From Cenococcum geophilum 1.58 (taxonomy: Eukaryota > Ascomycota > Dothideomycetes > Gloniales > Gloniaceae), in assembly GCA_001692895.1 (NCBI GenBank), contig KV748178.1:2404536-2468535 (forward strand): 64,000 bases of DNA. Reading direction: 5' to 3'. This document shows, piece after piece, positions 34,408-46,468 of this stretch. The notes under the pieces are model-generated. The model saw nothing but the letters and a program-made list of their open reading frames with translations. It was not told where the DNA came from and did not search any database. Within the stretch, counting starts at the first letter, position 1. Every line of letters starts with the position of its first letter. A program made the translations under genes and the position numbers.

Positions 34408-35951
34408 TTAGCCGGGTATACCAAGTGTTTGGGACGTGATACTACTAGCTCGCTCAGAATTTATCCTTGGGATATCTGTAGCTAGGTTTCGTATCAGACG
34501 GGCTTTCCGAAGCCGGTGCGAAACTGCATCCTGGACATGCGTTGATGAGGTTATGTACCAAACAAGCAAGGTAAAAATAGTTAAAGGGCCTGTAACCGCG
34601 AAGTAGATCCACCATTTCGTCGAAAGGACAAGATTGTGAGCCGATATCGATACGAACTGTGTGGAGAAGAAGCTTGCGACTACTGTTGCTGGAAGGAAGA
34701 ACACCGTGATTATGGTAATTATTTTGATTGCGCCAGAGTCCTTGGTGGCCTTCTCGGTTAAGTTTCGCATGGCTGTATTATCGTTTCGAGCCTCTTCTGC
34801 TAGAAGCCTCAAAGAGTATGCATTTTCGTAATCTAAGAGACCCGATAGTAGAGCTGAAGCGCCTTGGATGCGTTTTTCCAGAACTTGTGCTTTCGTTAAA
34901 TAGAGCTTGGTTTCGTTTAGAATTTCGGAAAACCCATTGCACAGGGTTTCTTCTGTCGATGAATCTCCATTTTGTTGACCCATGGGTTTTGACAGACTGC
35001 CCATTAGACATGATATGGTACTGATAGTTGAGCTAAGCATGATCTCTAGGTTCAAAATTGCGTCTTCTAAAGTCTTGAGCCTTTGTCGATCCCTGAAGTC
35101 AATATTGAATTCAGGCAACCCATCAATCTTGTCTTTCGCCACATCGGCAAGCGTAATTCTGTCCGACTACTGGTGGTAAGCTTCTCTAGCTAGAAAAACC
35201 CGAAATCTCCTTACCTGGTCTTGCACCCGCTCGGTCATATCATTTATGTACCACCTCCATGCAACAATTGAGGCTTCGATGAGAGTTAAATGCAATGCAA
35301 ACGAATGCATAGATTTGGTGAATGGATGTTTCCTGATATGATCCATCACGTGCTTCTCTATGCTAGATTCTTTTGGTATACCTACGAATACCCAAATTAC
35401 TTGGTTACAGGGGGGGTCGTGCTTTTGGTAGACTGCGTATTGTCGAATGGACCATCTCTCTCTACCATCGGGGTTGCCATTGTCGGCAACATAACGAAGA
35501 CCATATGCGCATTCTAACATGTCAGGGCCAGTTCGGACGCGAATTCCTTGATTTCTTACCATATCCTTTTACTGGACACCCCTCTGAGCTTAAGGGATAC
35601 AACAAACGAAAGCGGCACGCCGGTGGTGCAAAATCATACTCTTTGTTTTTGTAACCGAACGACATGACAAACTCTTTGAAACGAGGGTTAATCGAAAAAC
35701 AGTCCATTAAACCCTCGAAAAGGACTCGAGACGGGGAAAGCCGACTGTTCGAATTTAGGGTGAATCGGATGAAGCTGGAAGGGTTAATCTCGGGTAAATA
35801 TACTAAGGGTTGGGAAGTCAGACAATGCGGGCTGTGGATGATTTTTGTACTCAGCAAAGCCTTCCGGATAACGAATTGGGCGTGTGCGGTCGCTGGTAGG
35901 TATACTTTTCTCGCCTAGTGTCCCCTCGGGTGTTACCCAGGTATAATCCAT
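34408..35951 (-). CDS. CorA-like membrane protein (four exons)
   Basis: Proposed exons are 35951-35804, 35724-35560, 35513-35215 and 35166-34408, giving about 456 residues from ATG (MDYTWVTPEG). Introns 2 (46 bp, GTAAGA...GTTAG) and 3 (48 bp, GTAAGG...AGTAG) join cleanly: GYE-CAYGLRY and RVQDQ-SDRITLADV. Intron 1 (79 bp) is tentative because an alternative donor also keeps the frame. The layout fits fungal CorA-like proteins: a soluble N-terminal part with WSIRQYAVYQK and WRWYINDM, a long helical region, then two C-terminal membrane segments (IIITVFFLPATVVASFF-like and WWIYFAVTGPLTIFTLLVWYI). The GMN ion-selectivity motif of true CorA Mg2+ channels is absent; FFSTQFV stands in its place. Ion transport is therefore uncertain. 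The gene is unmutated. Confidence 0.8.
35167..35214 (-). other. Intron 3 of the CorA-like gene
   Basis: 48 bp, GTAAGG...CCAGTAG, phase 0. Confidence 0.7.
35514..35559 (-). other. Intron 2 of the CorA-like gene
   Basis: 46 bp, GTAAGA donor, CTGAC branch-like site, TGTTAG acceptor, phase 1. Confidence 0.75.
35725..35803 (-). other. Tentative intron 1 of the CorA-like gene
   Basis: 79 bp, GTATAT...CTCGAG. The frame must shift here, but the acceptor is weak (GAG). An intron from GTCTGA to TTCCAG would also work. Confidence 0.4.
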
Positions 35952-36912
35952 TGCTAAACTGAGTCAGTGGTGTAGATAAAAAGAGCATCGGGGTAGCGAG
36001 CGTGCAGCGGTGAAATTGGAGTAAATTTTAAGGTTCCATCAAAGCAGGAAAGATTTTGATTCCGGAGGGCTGCAATTTTGAAGTTGCCCAGAAATTTATC
36101 CCAACGCCTCTGAGAATTACGACATCCCCCACCGGCAAGACAATCATCACTTACAGTGAGAATAAGCATCAATCCAAGCCTTGGAACCCTCCAGCTGGAA
36201 TATTTTCAGAGCTCTTCTATCGAATTTTTCCAAAGCGGGAGCGTCAACATCGCTACGAAAGACAGAGTTTGCCATTGTTGTGGATCCTAGATTCTGGAAT
36301 GTTGTATGCACGGGCTGCCACGGCTTTCATACGTATCATCGGCAAGGCACCTGTTCCAGTTTACCGGAAAAACACCATGTTCTGAAATTCGGGCAGCAAG
36401 GTTGAGCTGGATACTGTGTGAAGAGTACTGTGGCAGGCTCGTTCGCGATCAGGCTGGTGTATCGGCAGATCCAGCCTTGCAAATTTCTGATTAAGCGATT
36501 ATCAGAGGAGATATGCAAATAACTTTAAATGTATATATAGATAAAATAAAACTTAATGGATATTATTTTAACACAAAATATTAAATTGCCTAGTTATAGA
36601 TAGTTTTAGGTCATGTAAAATGGTTGTAATTGCCCTACGGTTAATGGAGCAACGTGGCTCATAGATAGCGGCTATTCCTTCAATGACCTAAGGCATGTAG
36701 TCAGGTGTCATAGATTATCGTTTAAAGTTCGGCGCCTGCAACGCCGTTTCCTAAGAAAAATTTAAATCTGCCTCGCCTCTACCTGCCTCGCCTCTACCTG
36801 CCTATTTGCCACCACGTCTTTTCAACAACAATTGCAGCTTCTTCCCTCTGAGAGCTATCGAGATATCTTTACGTTTGGCCTCTGAAAGAAACGGGGCTGC
36901 AGTTATCCAGAT
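35952..36912. other. Intergenic; no convincing gene
   Basis: Ordinary sequence to about 36.5 kb with overlapping open frames on both strands, none starting with ATG in a convincing context. Then a short AT-rich patch and a 15-bp direct repeat (TGCCTCGCCTCTACC) at about 36768-36806. Confidence 0.45.
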
Positions 36913-37203
36913 ATGCGTGGCTATCGGCGACCTACGACGAATTTAGACTGGCCTGTCCAAGTCCTTAACGATGCTTACATCGACACTGGGAGACTCACGA
37001 GCATGCTGTTGAAGCTCTTTCCAGCCGGGGATTTCAAGGCCCGAGTAAGAAACGACCATAGAGTTACCGGTGCTTACATTTGCTTACCTTTATAGCACAA
37101 AGATAACCGTTGGATGATCCAAGCCCCACGCAAGCTCAGAGACGTAAGAACTTATTACAAACGATCAGTATATATTTCTAATATGGTTGTAGGAAGAGAT
37201 TGA
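36913..37203 (+). CDS. Small two-exon open frame, possible gene fragment
   Basis: Exon 1 is 36913-37044 and exon 2 is 37096-37203. The 51-bp phase-0 intron runs GTAAGA...TATAG, and splicing avoids the stop inside it. The result is 79 residues: MRGYRRPTTNLDWPVQVLND, then GRLTSMLLKLFPAGDFKAR, HKDNRWMIQAPRKLRDV and a tail. An in-frame TGA sits a few codons before the ATG, and the frame before that stop also looks coding, so this may be the remnant 3' part of a larger gene. I do not recognise the family. It is unmutated by RIP. Confidence 0.4.
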
Positions 37204-38120
37204 ATCTATTTACTTAGAATCGTCCTCAGCATAGGATCCCACTTTAGTTCAATCTTATAATCTAACTATGAGATTCAAACCACTCCAAATTGCATACCCA
37301 AAACAGCTTTCCGACTCGCCTCTAATCCAGCCTTTGCAGTATCATCGCACGATATGACGACAGCCCACTCACGCATTCAAATTACAAAGACTAGCACTAT
37401 TGAGGCTCGCATGGGTTTTAGCTATCCTTTCGTCAGATAATCTGGTTTAAGTTCTCTTGTTAATGCCCCGCCTTATTATAACACGTGATTGGTTTCCGCC
37501 TACTATCAATAAAGCATACTCCTATCTAAAAATTTGACCCCCCGTATGCTCTGGGTTTAAATATATCCTCTGGGGGTGAGCTAAAACGGTACTGACCATA
37601 AACCGCTTAAGTTTAGGCTTGCCAGAGAAAAATATAATCACAGATAACACAGCTTAGAAAGACGATTCCAGGTTTGCCCTTACAATATTAGACTTTGGTG
37701 CCTAGCATATTACTCTCAATACTCTCAAAAAGTCGTGATACTCAAATTTTCCGACGATTTTGCTTTATGTCATACGCTAGGCACATCCTGCCTACCGTTG
37801 AGCCAGGGTTCCGCCCGCGCCCGTAAAGCTAACCTTATTGGTATAAGAAGTTACACAGTGTACGATGCAAAAACGCATCACTCTTAGACTGTATCTAGGC
37901 GAACGGTGCCACGAGTCAACTAGGGGTAATATTTTACCGCAATCTAAAACTCCTATCTCCTGATTCTCCACTTAGCTCCTTATGCTTTCGACTCTACTTG
38001 ATTAGAGTATAAGCCTACCGATGACCTCCACGTTGCACCGTTCCACTCTAATGCATTGCGCAGCTGTACACTGGTGGATGCAGGTCGGTAGGACCACGCT
38101 AAGAGGCCGGCCCACTATAA
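37204..38120. other. Intergenic; nothing recognised
   Basis: Ordinary unmutated sequence with no long open frame, repeat or RNA gene that I can identify. It ends at the border of the mutated block near GAGGCCGGCCC. Confidence 0.5.
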
Positions 38121-39700
38121 GCACTAATGTATAATCCTTGTATAACATAGGCTTAAAATATAAGATTACGTAGTTAGTTAACTATAAGATACTTAGTCTA
38201 CTATATAGTTTACCTTTTAGCTAGTTAATAAAGTTAATAATAAGTAAGTAGTATTATAGACTAATAGATAATAAGGAGCTTAATAGTAGGATAGGACGCT
38301 AGCTTATAAAGAGAGACTTATAAGGAGACTTTATAAACAGGGGGCTATAAGGACACGATTGTAGAATAGAATAGATTGGTAAGAGAGACAAATCCTTAAG
38401 GAGATAAGGCCTTAGGGGTTGTAGAGATTATGTACTATAGGCACGTGCCTCTAGTACGTAACTAGTAACTATCTAAGGGGCGTTTAGGGGTTATCTTAAG
38501 GGCAACCTAAGGTATCCGCAATAATATCCCTTATATTACCCCCCCTTTTCTTATAGCTAGCCCCTAATTACTATTACTTTATAGTAAAGGGAGATTATAA
38601 GGGCTCGTCCTAGAAGGGGTTTGGAGAGATATTAGAGAAATATTGGTATACCGCTATATATTATCTATTTATCTAACCCCTACTTTAAACTTCTAAAAAA
38701 CCTTAATAAAGAAAAACATAATTAGAGAAAAAAATATAAGGATTACTAAGAGACCTATTAAAAGCCTACTGGAAATATACTAGTAACTACGTAGGTTAAT
38801 ATAGGAATTTTTATATAACTTTACTTCTAAGCCTTTGTACTAGTTTATAATTAATTATAAGTATTATAGGCAATTTAGTGTTCTAGTATAGTTCTATAGA
38901 ACCTTTTAGTATAGGATTTAATGTATAGAGTCTTGGCTTACCGTTATCTTTAACTATTAAGATATAGTTTATAATCCTTTCTTATAATCCTTTTCTTATA
39001 ATCCCCTACGTTACTAACGCATTACTCTTATATTTACCCTTAGGCTATTAAATGCGGTTAAGGTATTAATTAGTTAATTAAAGAGACTTATCTCTTAAGA
39101 TTTAATATATATACTTTTTAATCTAGTAGTTCTATGCTATTTATTTAGTGTAGCTCTACTACCTAGTAAATAGGGATACTTTATAATAGCAACTATGGCT
39201 ATTATATAATTATTAAGAACGTCTATAACACTAATCATTAATACTATAGTATTATTTAGGTATAATTTAACCTATATATATCTTTAATTAACGTCTTAAT
39301 TACCTTTTCCTGGCCGCGTAATTAGTTTTTATAAGGAAGTAATAGCTAAATAGCTTATACGCGTGTTTTCTTCCTTTTAAATAGCGCTATTATAACGGAG
39401 TTATATTAGTGAGGTTGCGGCTATTTACTAAAAGGGTATTAGACAGTAAAGTATAAAGATACTTTACTTATTAAGCTTAATCCTTTTCCTTAATACCTTA
39501 CTTTCCCATTACTAACCTTCGTCCAATTTTAGACATATCTTTAATATATTATTAAGATTTTCTTCTTTTTTATTATTAATTTGATATACCTCTTTATTCT
39601 CCTACTAACTACTTTTTTAAGCCAATTCCTTAGTATATTCTAGCCTTACTATTATATATAGAACCCTAACCCCGCTAACCCGTAATATAATAAGCTAGGA
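38121..39700. other. RIP-mutated AT-rich repeat sequence, unclassified
   Basis: Strong TpA excess and many TAG/TAA in all frames. No transposon protein could be assigned with confidence. It may be the 5' part of the neighbouring hAT or an older element it inserted into. Confidence 0.45.
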
Positions 39701-42567
39701 TCTTACTAAGTTAAACCTGCGTACGGCTGACACTCTCTAACCTAAAACTCCTATATTAGTGCTCTCTAAAGTCGCTATACTAGCTAATAATGCACCTAAA
39801 ATTAATGCCGGTGGTAATATTAATAACTAGAAGCGCCTTTTAGATCTATAAAAACCTTATTATAGCTTTAAGCAGACGCCTAGCTGGATATTTAAATATA
39901 GCTACTAATACTAAAGTCATATTAATGTAAACTAAATTGTCTTTATTTGTAAATACTACTATACCTATAAAATTATTAACTGTGGTGGGGTAGGCTAATA
40001 TAATATTACTAGAGCGACCTTAGTAGCTGCTAGATATCTTAAAGCTAATACTAGAGGCTATGGCTATAATAAGAATGGAAAGATAACCTTTAAGAGTAAG
40101 AAGCGCCAGCGAATAGTCCTTAAAAGCCTCTAGGTAGAGGGCTATAAAGTATTATAGGCTATTGCGAATAAGCTAATTAGTAGCTTTAATATAACTTAAT
40201 TTAGGTAATTAGCTATTAATTAGCTTATTAAAAATACCTACCCCCTCCACGAGTTAAAAACCCCTGCCTTCTATAATTTAATTACTACAGCTAACCCTAA
40301 GGCCGAGCGTGTTCTATAGTAAAATTACTAGTTAGTAGTAGATTATATTATGGCTAAATATTAAACATTTTTACCCTTAGTTTGGAAGGAGCTTATAAGC
40401 GTAAACTTGCTAGCTTATATCTTATTTAATGGCTAAACAACTTAGAATAGTAAATACGCTTTTATAGGTATATATATTTACCATTTAAATTAGGGAAGGC
40501 GTATAGTTAACTATCTAATTGCCCTTTTAAAGCAGCTTAGCTACTACTCTAGTATTAATTATATAGAAGTCGTTAGGAATATATTAGATAGCGTTAATAT
40601 TAGCAAGGAATAGCTTAGCTACTTTATTATAGATAACGCTTTAAATAATAACACTACGCTTAACACCTTTGCCGTTAAATATAGCTTTACTAAAATATAT
40701 AGATAAACTCGCTGTACTTACTACGTCCTTAATCTTATTATTTAGTTAATTATATAGGGTAAGGATAAGGAGTCGTTTAAAAATAGCGACGAGAATATAC
40801 TAGTAAGTCGCTCCTATATAGAGTAGGCCGATTATATAAATAACTTACTAAAATCTACTAAAAGGAAGAGGAGTTTCTTACTAAGTGGTATAAAGAAGGC
40901 CCTCTTAGCACGTTCTATAATCTTATTAACTCTATTAATACCCCTTAACTTAATTAACTATTTAAATTGTTCTAGCGCAATAAGAACAAGCGTCTTTACT
41001 AGTAGAACTTTAAGATTAAGTAACTAGTTAAGCCCGTTAAAACTAGGTAGAATAGCTACTATAAAGCCTTTATACGCGCGGCCGAACTCTAAGAGCTATT
41101 AAACGCCTTTGCTTAGTATTAAATTAATAGATATAAGAAGGAAGTTACATTACTATAAGCTTGGGGCAAGCCTCTACCTAACGCGCGCCTCTATATTAAA
41201 GTTGGCGGCCTTAATATAAATAACTGGTAGATTATTAACGACTACATTAATATCCTTTGCCTAATTTGTAAAGCTATAGGCCTTTTAAATAGGTAAGGCT
41301 AGCTACCATAGCGCTATTTAGGAGGTTATACCTATATTTAATTAGCTACTTAAGGTATTTAAGGAGAGGAAGGATAGGCTTATAAAGGTAACTCTAGAGG
41401 ATTATCCTACCTAGGAAGCTATGGAAGATCACGCTAAGATTAATATTAACCTTAGGTAGAAGAAGCTGTCGGCCTACTTTAAGAAGCTTAATAAGACGCT
41501 AGCTTATTATATAGCAGTTTTACTACATCCTTACCTTAAGCGCTTCTGCTATAATGCTTAGCGCGATAAACTATAGTGGTTAATTAACTGCAACGCTATA
41601 TTTAAAAGGCTTTGGAAATTATATAAAGAGCAATTAATTATATTATCTACTAATCCCCCCCCCTAAAGCGCGTACGAGCTTCCTCCAGCCGCGAGGACTA
41701 TATTACTGCATATACTGGAGTAACTATACCTAGTAAAACTCCTTATAATAATAAATATAAGCGCTAAAAGCTCCTTAATCTACTTCTAAAAGAATACCCT
41801 TAGTGGATAATCTAATTTAATACTAGCTACTATATTGACTAGAGTTTCTATAACTTACTTAGTTCGCCCTTAATATCCTTACTATTCTAGCAGCCAGTAC
41901 TAACTGTAAATAAGTCTTTAGTAAGGCTAGTAATCTACTTAAACCTTATAGATTAAAGATAAGTCTAAATATAATCGCGGCAATTTAATATAGGCGCTCT
42001 TGGAAGCGTATAAGGTTTAAAAAGGTTGTTAAACTAATAAGTAAGTAGATTAATTTATCTTGGGACAGTATCTAATAATTTAGTAGGTGCTTCTTCTACT
42101 CCTACGTCTACTTTATAAGTTTTAACACTATGCCAAGACTTAGATATAGACTCTCCCTCTATATAAGCTGCCTTATTAGCTACTTCTATAACGACCCTAA
42201 CGATTAATATATTATAATTAGTAAGATTTCAGTTACTAAATAACCTTTTAGGTAATAATCTGCTATAGGGCGAAGCTATATTAAAATTTATATATATTAC
42301 ATAATCTATATAATTAATTAGCTTAGATTTAGGCGAACAATTAATTAATTAATTAAGAGGTTACTAAAATAGGCAATTAATTAAGCGGAAGGGTTATTAG
42401 ATTAATTAATTAATTGTTAGCAAGTCTGGGTAGAAGAGGTAGAGGGGGTAAAGAAGGTAGTACTAGAGCTGCTGGTATAGCTGTATAGATATCCTAAATT
42501 TAGGTCTATGTTTGCCTGTTATATAACTTACTACTTAATATAGTAACGTAAGATCTAACTTATAAGG
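39700..42567 (+). mobile_element. Second hAT DNA transposon, RIP-degraded
   Basis: Plus-strand transposase pieces appear in family order. ARYLKANTRGYGYNKNGKIT is followed by FKSKKRQRIVLKSL, then INWLIKNTYPLHELKTPAF. Further on, LGYFIIDNALNNNTTL-like sequence near 40.6 kb gives the hAT catalytic-domain signature (F-x-x-D-N-A), and near 40.7 kb CTYYVLNLI matches the C-x-x-H-x-x-N-L block with the His changed. Many TAG/TAA codons are present. It is cut on the right by chromovirus C (duplication TAAGG) and may continue after 63409. The C-terminal dimerisation block is not clearly seen. Confidence 0.7.
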
Positions 42568-42754
42568 TGTTACGGCACTGACCTGACACATACTGTCTCA
42601 TACTATCTCGTACTATTTCCTATTATTGGCTGGCCTACTACTAGCGACTTAGCGGCCGGCCCTACTATTTATATACAATACCCCCTTTCCACCTTCTTCC
42701 CCTCTTTATACCATAACGTAGTTATTTAGTCTACTTTATTACAGCACTGTAACA
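42568..42754 (+). repeat. 5' LTR of chromovirus C (187 bp)
   Basis: TGTTACGG...GTAACA, preceded by TAAGG. A GGCCGGCC box and TATTTATATACAATA lie mid-LTR. Confidence 0.92.
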
Positions 42755-44309
42755 GTTTATAGTATCTTTTATTTGCGCCCTGTCGCGATTACTAACTCCT
42801 TATACTCTAGCTAATTAACCTCCGCCCTAGAGTAATCGCGACCTACGCACGCCTCTACTAAAACTAATATGTCCCTAGCATAGTCCTAAAACGATTCTTA
42901 GTTTTTACCTAGCGCCTAAATTGGCGACACTAATAACGCTAAAATGGCCGAAACCTAGAACCCCCGCGATGTTTTTATAGACCTCTTTATAGAGATATAC
43001 CCTAATATTATATAGACAATCCGCTGCTCCCTACTATACCCTAAGACCTTTAAGCCTAGCAAAGCTTACCTTACCCTTATCGACTATACTAATAAGTTCC
43101 TTAATAATATTAAAGTAGGACTATAGTGTATATATAATATAAATACCGCCAATAAGAAAGCTAATAAAAACCTTAGTGCCCTTATCGCTTCCTAGACAGG
43201 AACTATTAGCTCTTAAGCAAAAACTATCACCGTTCTAAAATAATTAACCCCTATAATAACGGTAGTAACCTAGTAGAAAAAACAGAGATCTAAAGACCTA
43301 CTAATATTTAGCGGAAAAGGCACCCCGCTAAAATAATAAGCTAATTTCAAGACCTAGCATATTAAGATTAAGGGAGTCTTCGACCAGAACTGGGACTACT
43401 TTAATACAGTTTAGTCCTAAATCCTTTATATCTCGGATATACTAAAGGATAAGGCCTATAAGTTTATTAAGTAGGGCCTAGAGCTTATACACGAGAACCT
43501 AAATAACATATCTGCATAGAAATAGCCCACTAAGGAAGATATGCTTAAAGACCTTACTACCTACTATAAGGTCCTTAATATAACCTAGGTCGTAAAGAAT
43601 AAGCTTAACCATTTCCCCTAGGGCGAGCGTAATTACTAGTCCTAAAAGGGAGAGCTTAATAAGCTAATAGTCCGCGCTAAGAAGATAGATAAATAGAAGG
43701 TGGACCTACTTTAAAAGTTTATCTCTTTAAAGATAGAAGAGCTAGTACTTAGACTTACCTATAAAATTAATAATAGTAACTATATAGGTTAGAGCAAGCA
43801 GATAGATGTATTTGCTAAAAACCTTATAAACTATATATATTAAGCCAACCTTAAGAAGAACGCTAATCACCGCCTACCTACCTAAGCCCTTACCCCTATA
43901 TTAACCCTAACCCTAGTAATAACTAGAGAACCTATAGACCTTAATAGAATCTTAGATACGGAGCGTAAGCGCCGCGTTAATAATAGACTGTGCCTTACCT
44001 ATAGCCTACCCGGCCACTAAAAGGATACCTATAACCCCGCTAAGATAGTAAACCTGGTTCTAATACCACCCTGTTAAATAACGCGAACTAATAACCGCGG
44101 ACGCGGCGACTATAGAGTTTATTACGGACGCGGCAACCATAGAGCCTATTATAGCCGCGGCGGACAACCCCCCCCTTTAACCCTACGGCTTAGTTACTTT
44201 AAACTATGCCCTATATAGGAGCCCAACCCGTTAATAACGCCTAGTATTAGCGACTTCGCGCTAGCGAATACGAACACAGCCACGTTGTTAGCGAGGTATT
44301 ATCTTTCTA

Positions 44310-44523
44310 CGGAGGTGCGTTTCAAAAGTCTTTGCCGGCCCTGCCTAAGTTAAGCCTAAAGAGCCCGCATATAGCCGAAAATTGGGCGCATTCTAAGCCG
44401 GTTCTGGGGGACCTTAGGCGCCATTAGGCGGCTTCTAGCCCGTTACCCTACTAACCTTAAGGCAGCTACCGCCCATAAGACCGCCTAATAAGGGGCGGCG
44501 AAGACTTTTAAAACGCACCTCTG
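44310..44523. mobile_element. 214-bp MITE with about 30-bp terminal inverted repeats
   Basis: The left end CGGAGGTGCGTTTCAAAAG and the right end (minus strand) CAGAGGTGCGTTTTAAAAG are inverted copies that continue with GTCTTYGCCG. TA flanks both sides (44308-44309 and 44524-44525), as for Tc1/mariner-type MITEs. The interior has no coding capacity. Unlike the surrounding gag of chromovirus C, it keeps CpA dinucleotides and is GC-rich, so it inserted after RIP or was too short to be hit. Confidence 0.85.
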
Positions 44524-46275
44524 TATACCCCAACTAAAACTAAAACTAATACCGCCAGCTAGACGGACACTAGACTACCCTACTAAGACAGCTCTATACC
44601 CTAGTTGTTAAAAGGCAAACCCTTAGACTAAGTCGCGTCTAAGGGTTTAAACTATATAAGGAGGAAGATAAGAAGATTAGGTCCCTATTACTAGATTAAT
44701 TAGTCCTTTCTATTAGTAAACTACTACTTAATCTTAGATTAGCAAATAGTAATAAGAAATTAATCCTTATTTAAACCTAACTCTCCTTATTATATAACCT
44801 ATACCCTTAAGTTTATATTAATATAGTAAGCCTAATAGACTCCGGTAGTACTGTAATGGCATTTACTAACGTAAAGTCTATTATAAGAAAGTATAACGTT
44901 ATAACTAAGAAGCTACTGGCACCTAGGCTACTGCGCCTTATAGATAGCATCCTAACTTTACTTATTACGGACTACTTTACCACCTAAATATTAATTGGCC
45001 TCTATACTAAAGCTATACTCTTTTTTGTTACTAAACTCTCGCCCACTACCCTAATTATCCTAGGTATGCCCTAGCTTTAGAAGTATAAGCCCTATTCTAG
45101 CTTTAGGAAACTTAAGATCCGCTTTAACTTAGACTACTACTTTAAATACTACCTCCCGTAGGGGATAACCGACGTTAGTAGGGACGCCCTATATAGATAC
45201 TTAGTACTACTAAGCTTAGTGCCTAGGACTATATACAAAGCCCTAATAGTAAAAGACGTTCCTAATAAAGGGGAGCCTATATAGCTATAAAGAAACGAGA
45301 TAGTAGAAGACTAGACTACCTTAGCACTTAAGACTAAAATAATAGGCTAGCCAGCCCTGCTGAGACCAAGAAAGAAGGTCCGCTTTACGCCATTACTACT
45401 AAGAATCCAACCCTAGCCGCCTAGCCTAATACTTAGAACTAAGCCATATGCTATATATGTACACTATAGCTCGCGTTATAGTAAGGACTAGCTATAAAAC
45501 TACTAAGACCTAGATAATAGAAACCGCGCCACTATAATGCCTAACCTTATACCTGTCTCCCGCGCGTACTATATAGGGCCGCCGCCTTATTTCCGCCCCC
45601 TTAGGCTAACTAAGCTATACTAGCCTAGCCGTAGTACTGGAGAACTAGATACGCCCTAATCTAGACGATATTAAATATACTTATACTATTAATTTCACCC
45701 AGTTCTATAAATAAAAAGATATAAAGGTAATAAGGATCTATATAGCGGAGCTAGTAAAACTAGTTAAATAAGATAAGCACTAATAGCTACTTAAAGAGCT
45801 GCCTATAGGCCTAATAGAAGTACCGAACCTATTAGAAAGGTCTTTTTACTAGTTAGTAGAAGGCGACTATATAATAAAGGAAGCCCGTAAAGTGCTCCCC
45901 CCCTATTTCTATAACTTTCTTAAAATAAATCTAAAAACTAAACCCGAGCTTTTACGTTGGAAGATAGTTAACACTAATATTAAAAAATTCCTAAAAGGCA
46001 AACCAGGATTAACCCGCGAAGATATTCTATAACGCCTATTAAAGGAGTTTAGTAAATATATTAAGTACTTCCTCCCTAAAAATATAGATAAGCTGCCCCC
46101 TTACCAACTATGGGACCATAAAATTAAGATCACCCCTAGAAACTAGGCCCTATACTATAAAAATAGACCACTTTTACCTACTAAACTTAGGTGTGTAAAG
46201 AAATGGATTAATAAGATGCTGGATAAGGGTTTTATCCGCGAATTAACCTCACCAGCTACCGTACTACTCCTCCTC

Positions 46276-46468
46276 TGTTACGGAACCCCACCGTAGGGGC
46301 CTCCATAGGAGAGCCCCGTGCTCTTGCGTACACCTCGCGTACAGCTTATATTAGCTACGCGTAGGTATATTACCTCCTTACGCCCTTAACCCTTACGATC
46401 GATCGCGTAACGTCTTGTAGACTCCTTAAATACATACACTCTGTAGCCACTGCCCACGTTCTATAACA
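46276..46468 (+). repeat. 5' LTR of chromovirus D (193 bp)
   Basis: It begins with two short hairpins, CCCCACCGTAGGGG and CTCCATAGGAG. The differences from the 3' LTR that I compared are all transitions. Confidence 0.9.

Noticed and set aside
36056-36385. 109-codon open frame on the plus strand, with another on the opposite strand
   Set aside because: The plus frame starts with TTG and no intron or motif supports it. Overlapping open frames on both strands suggest a chance lack of stops.
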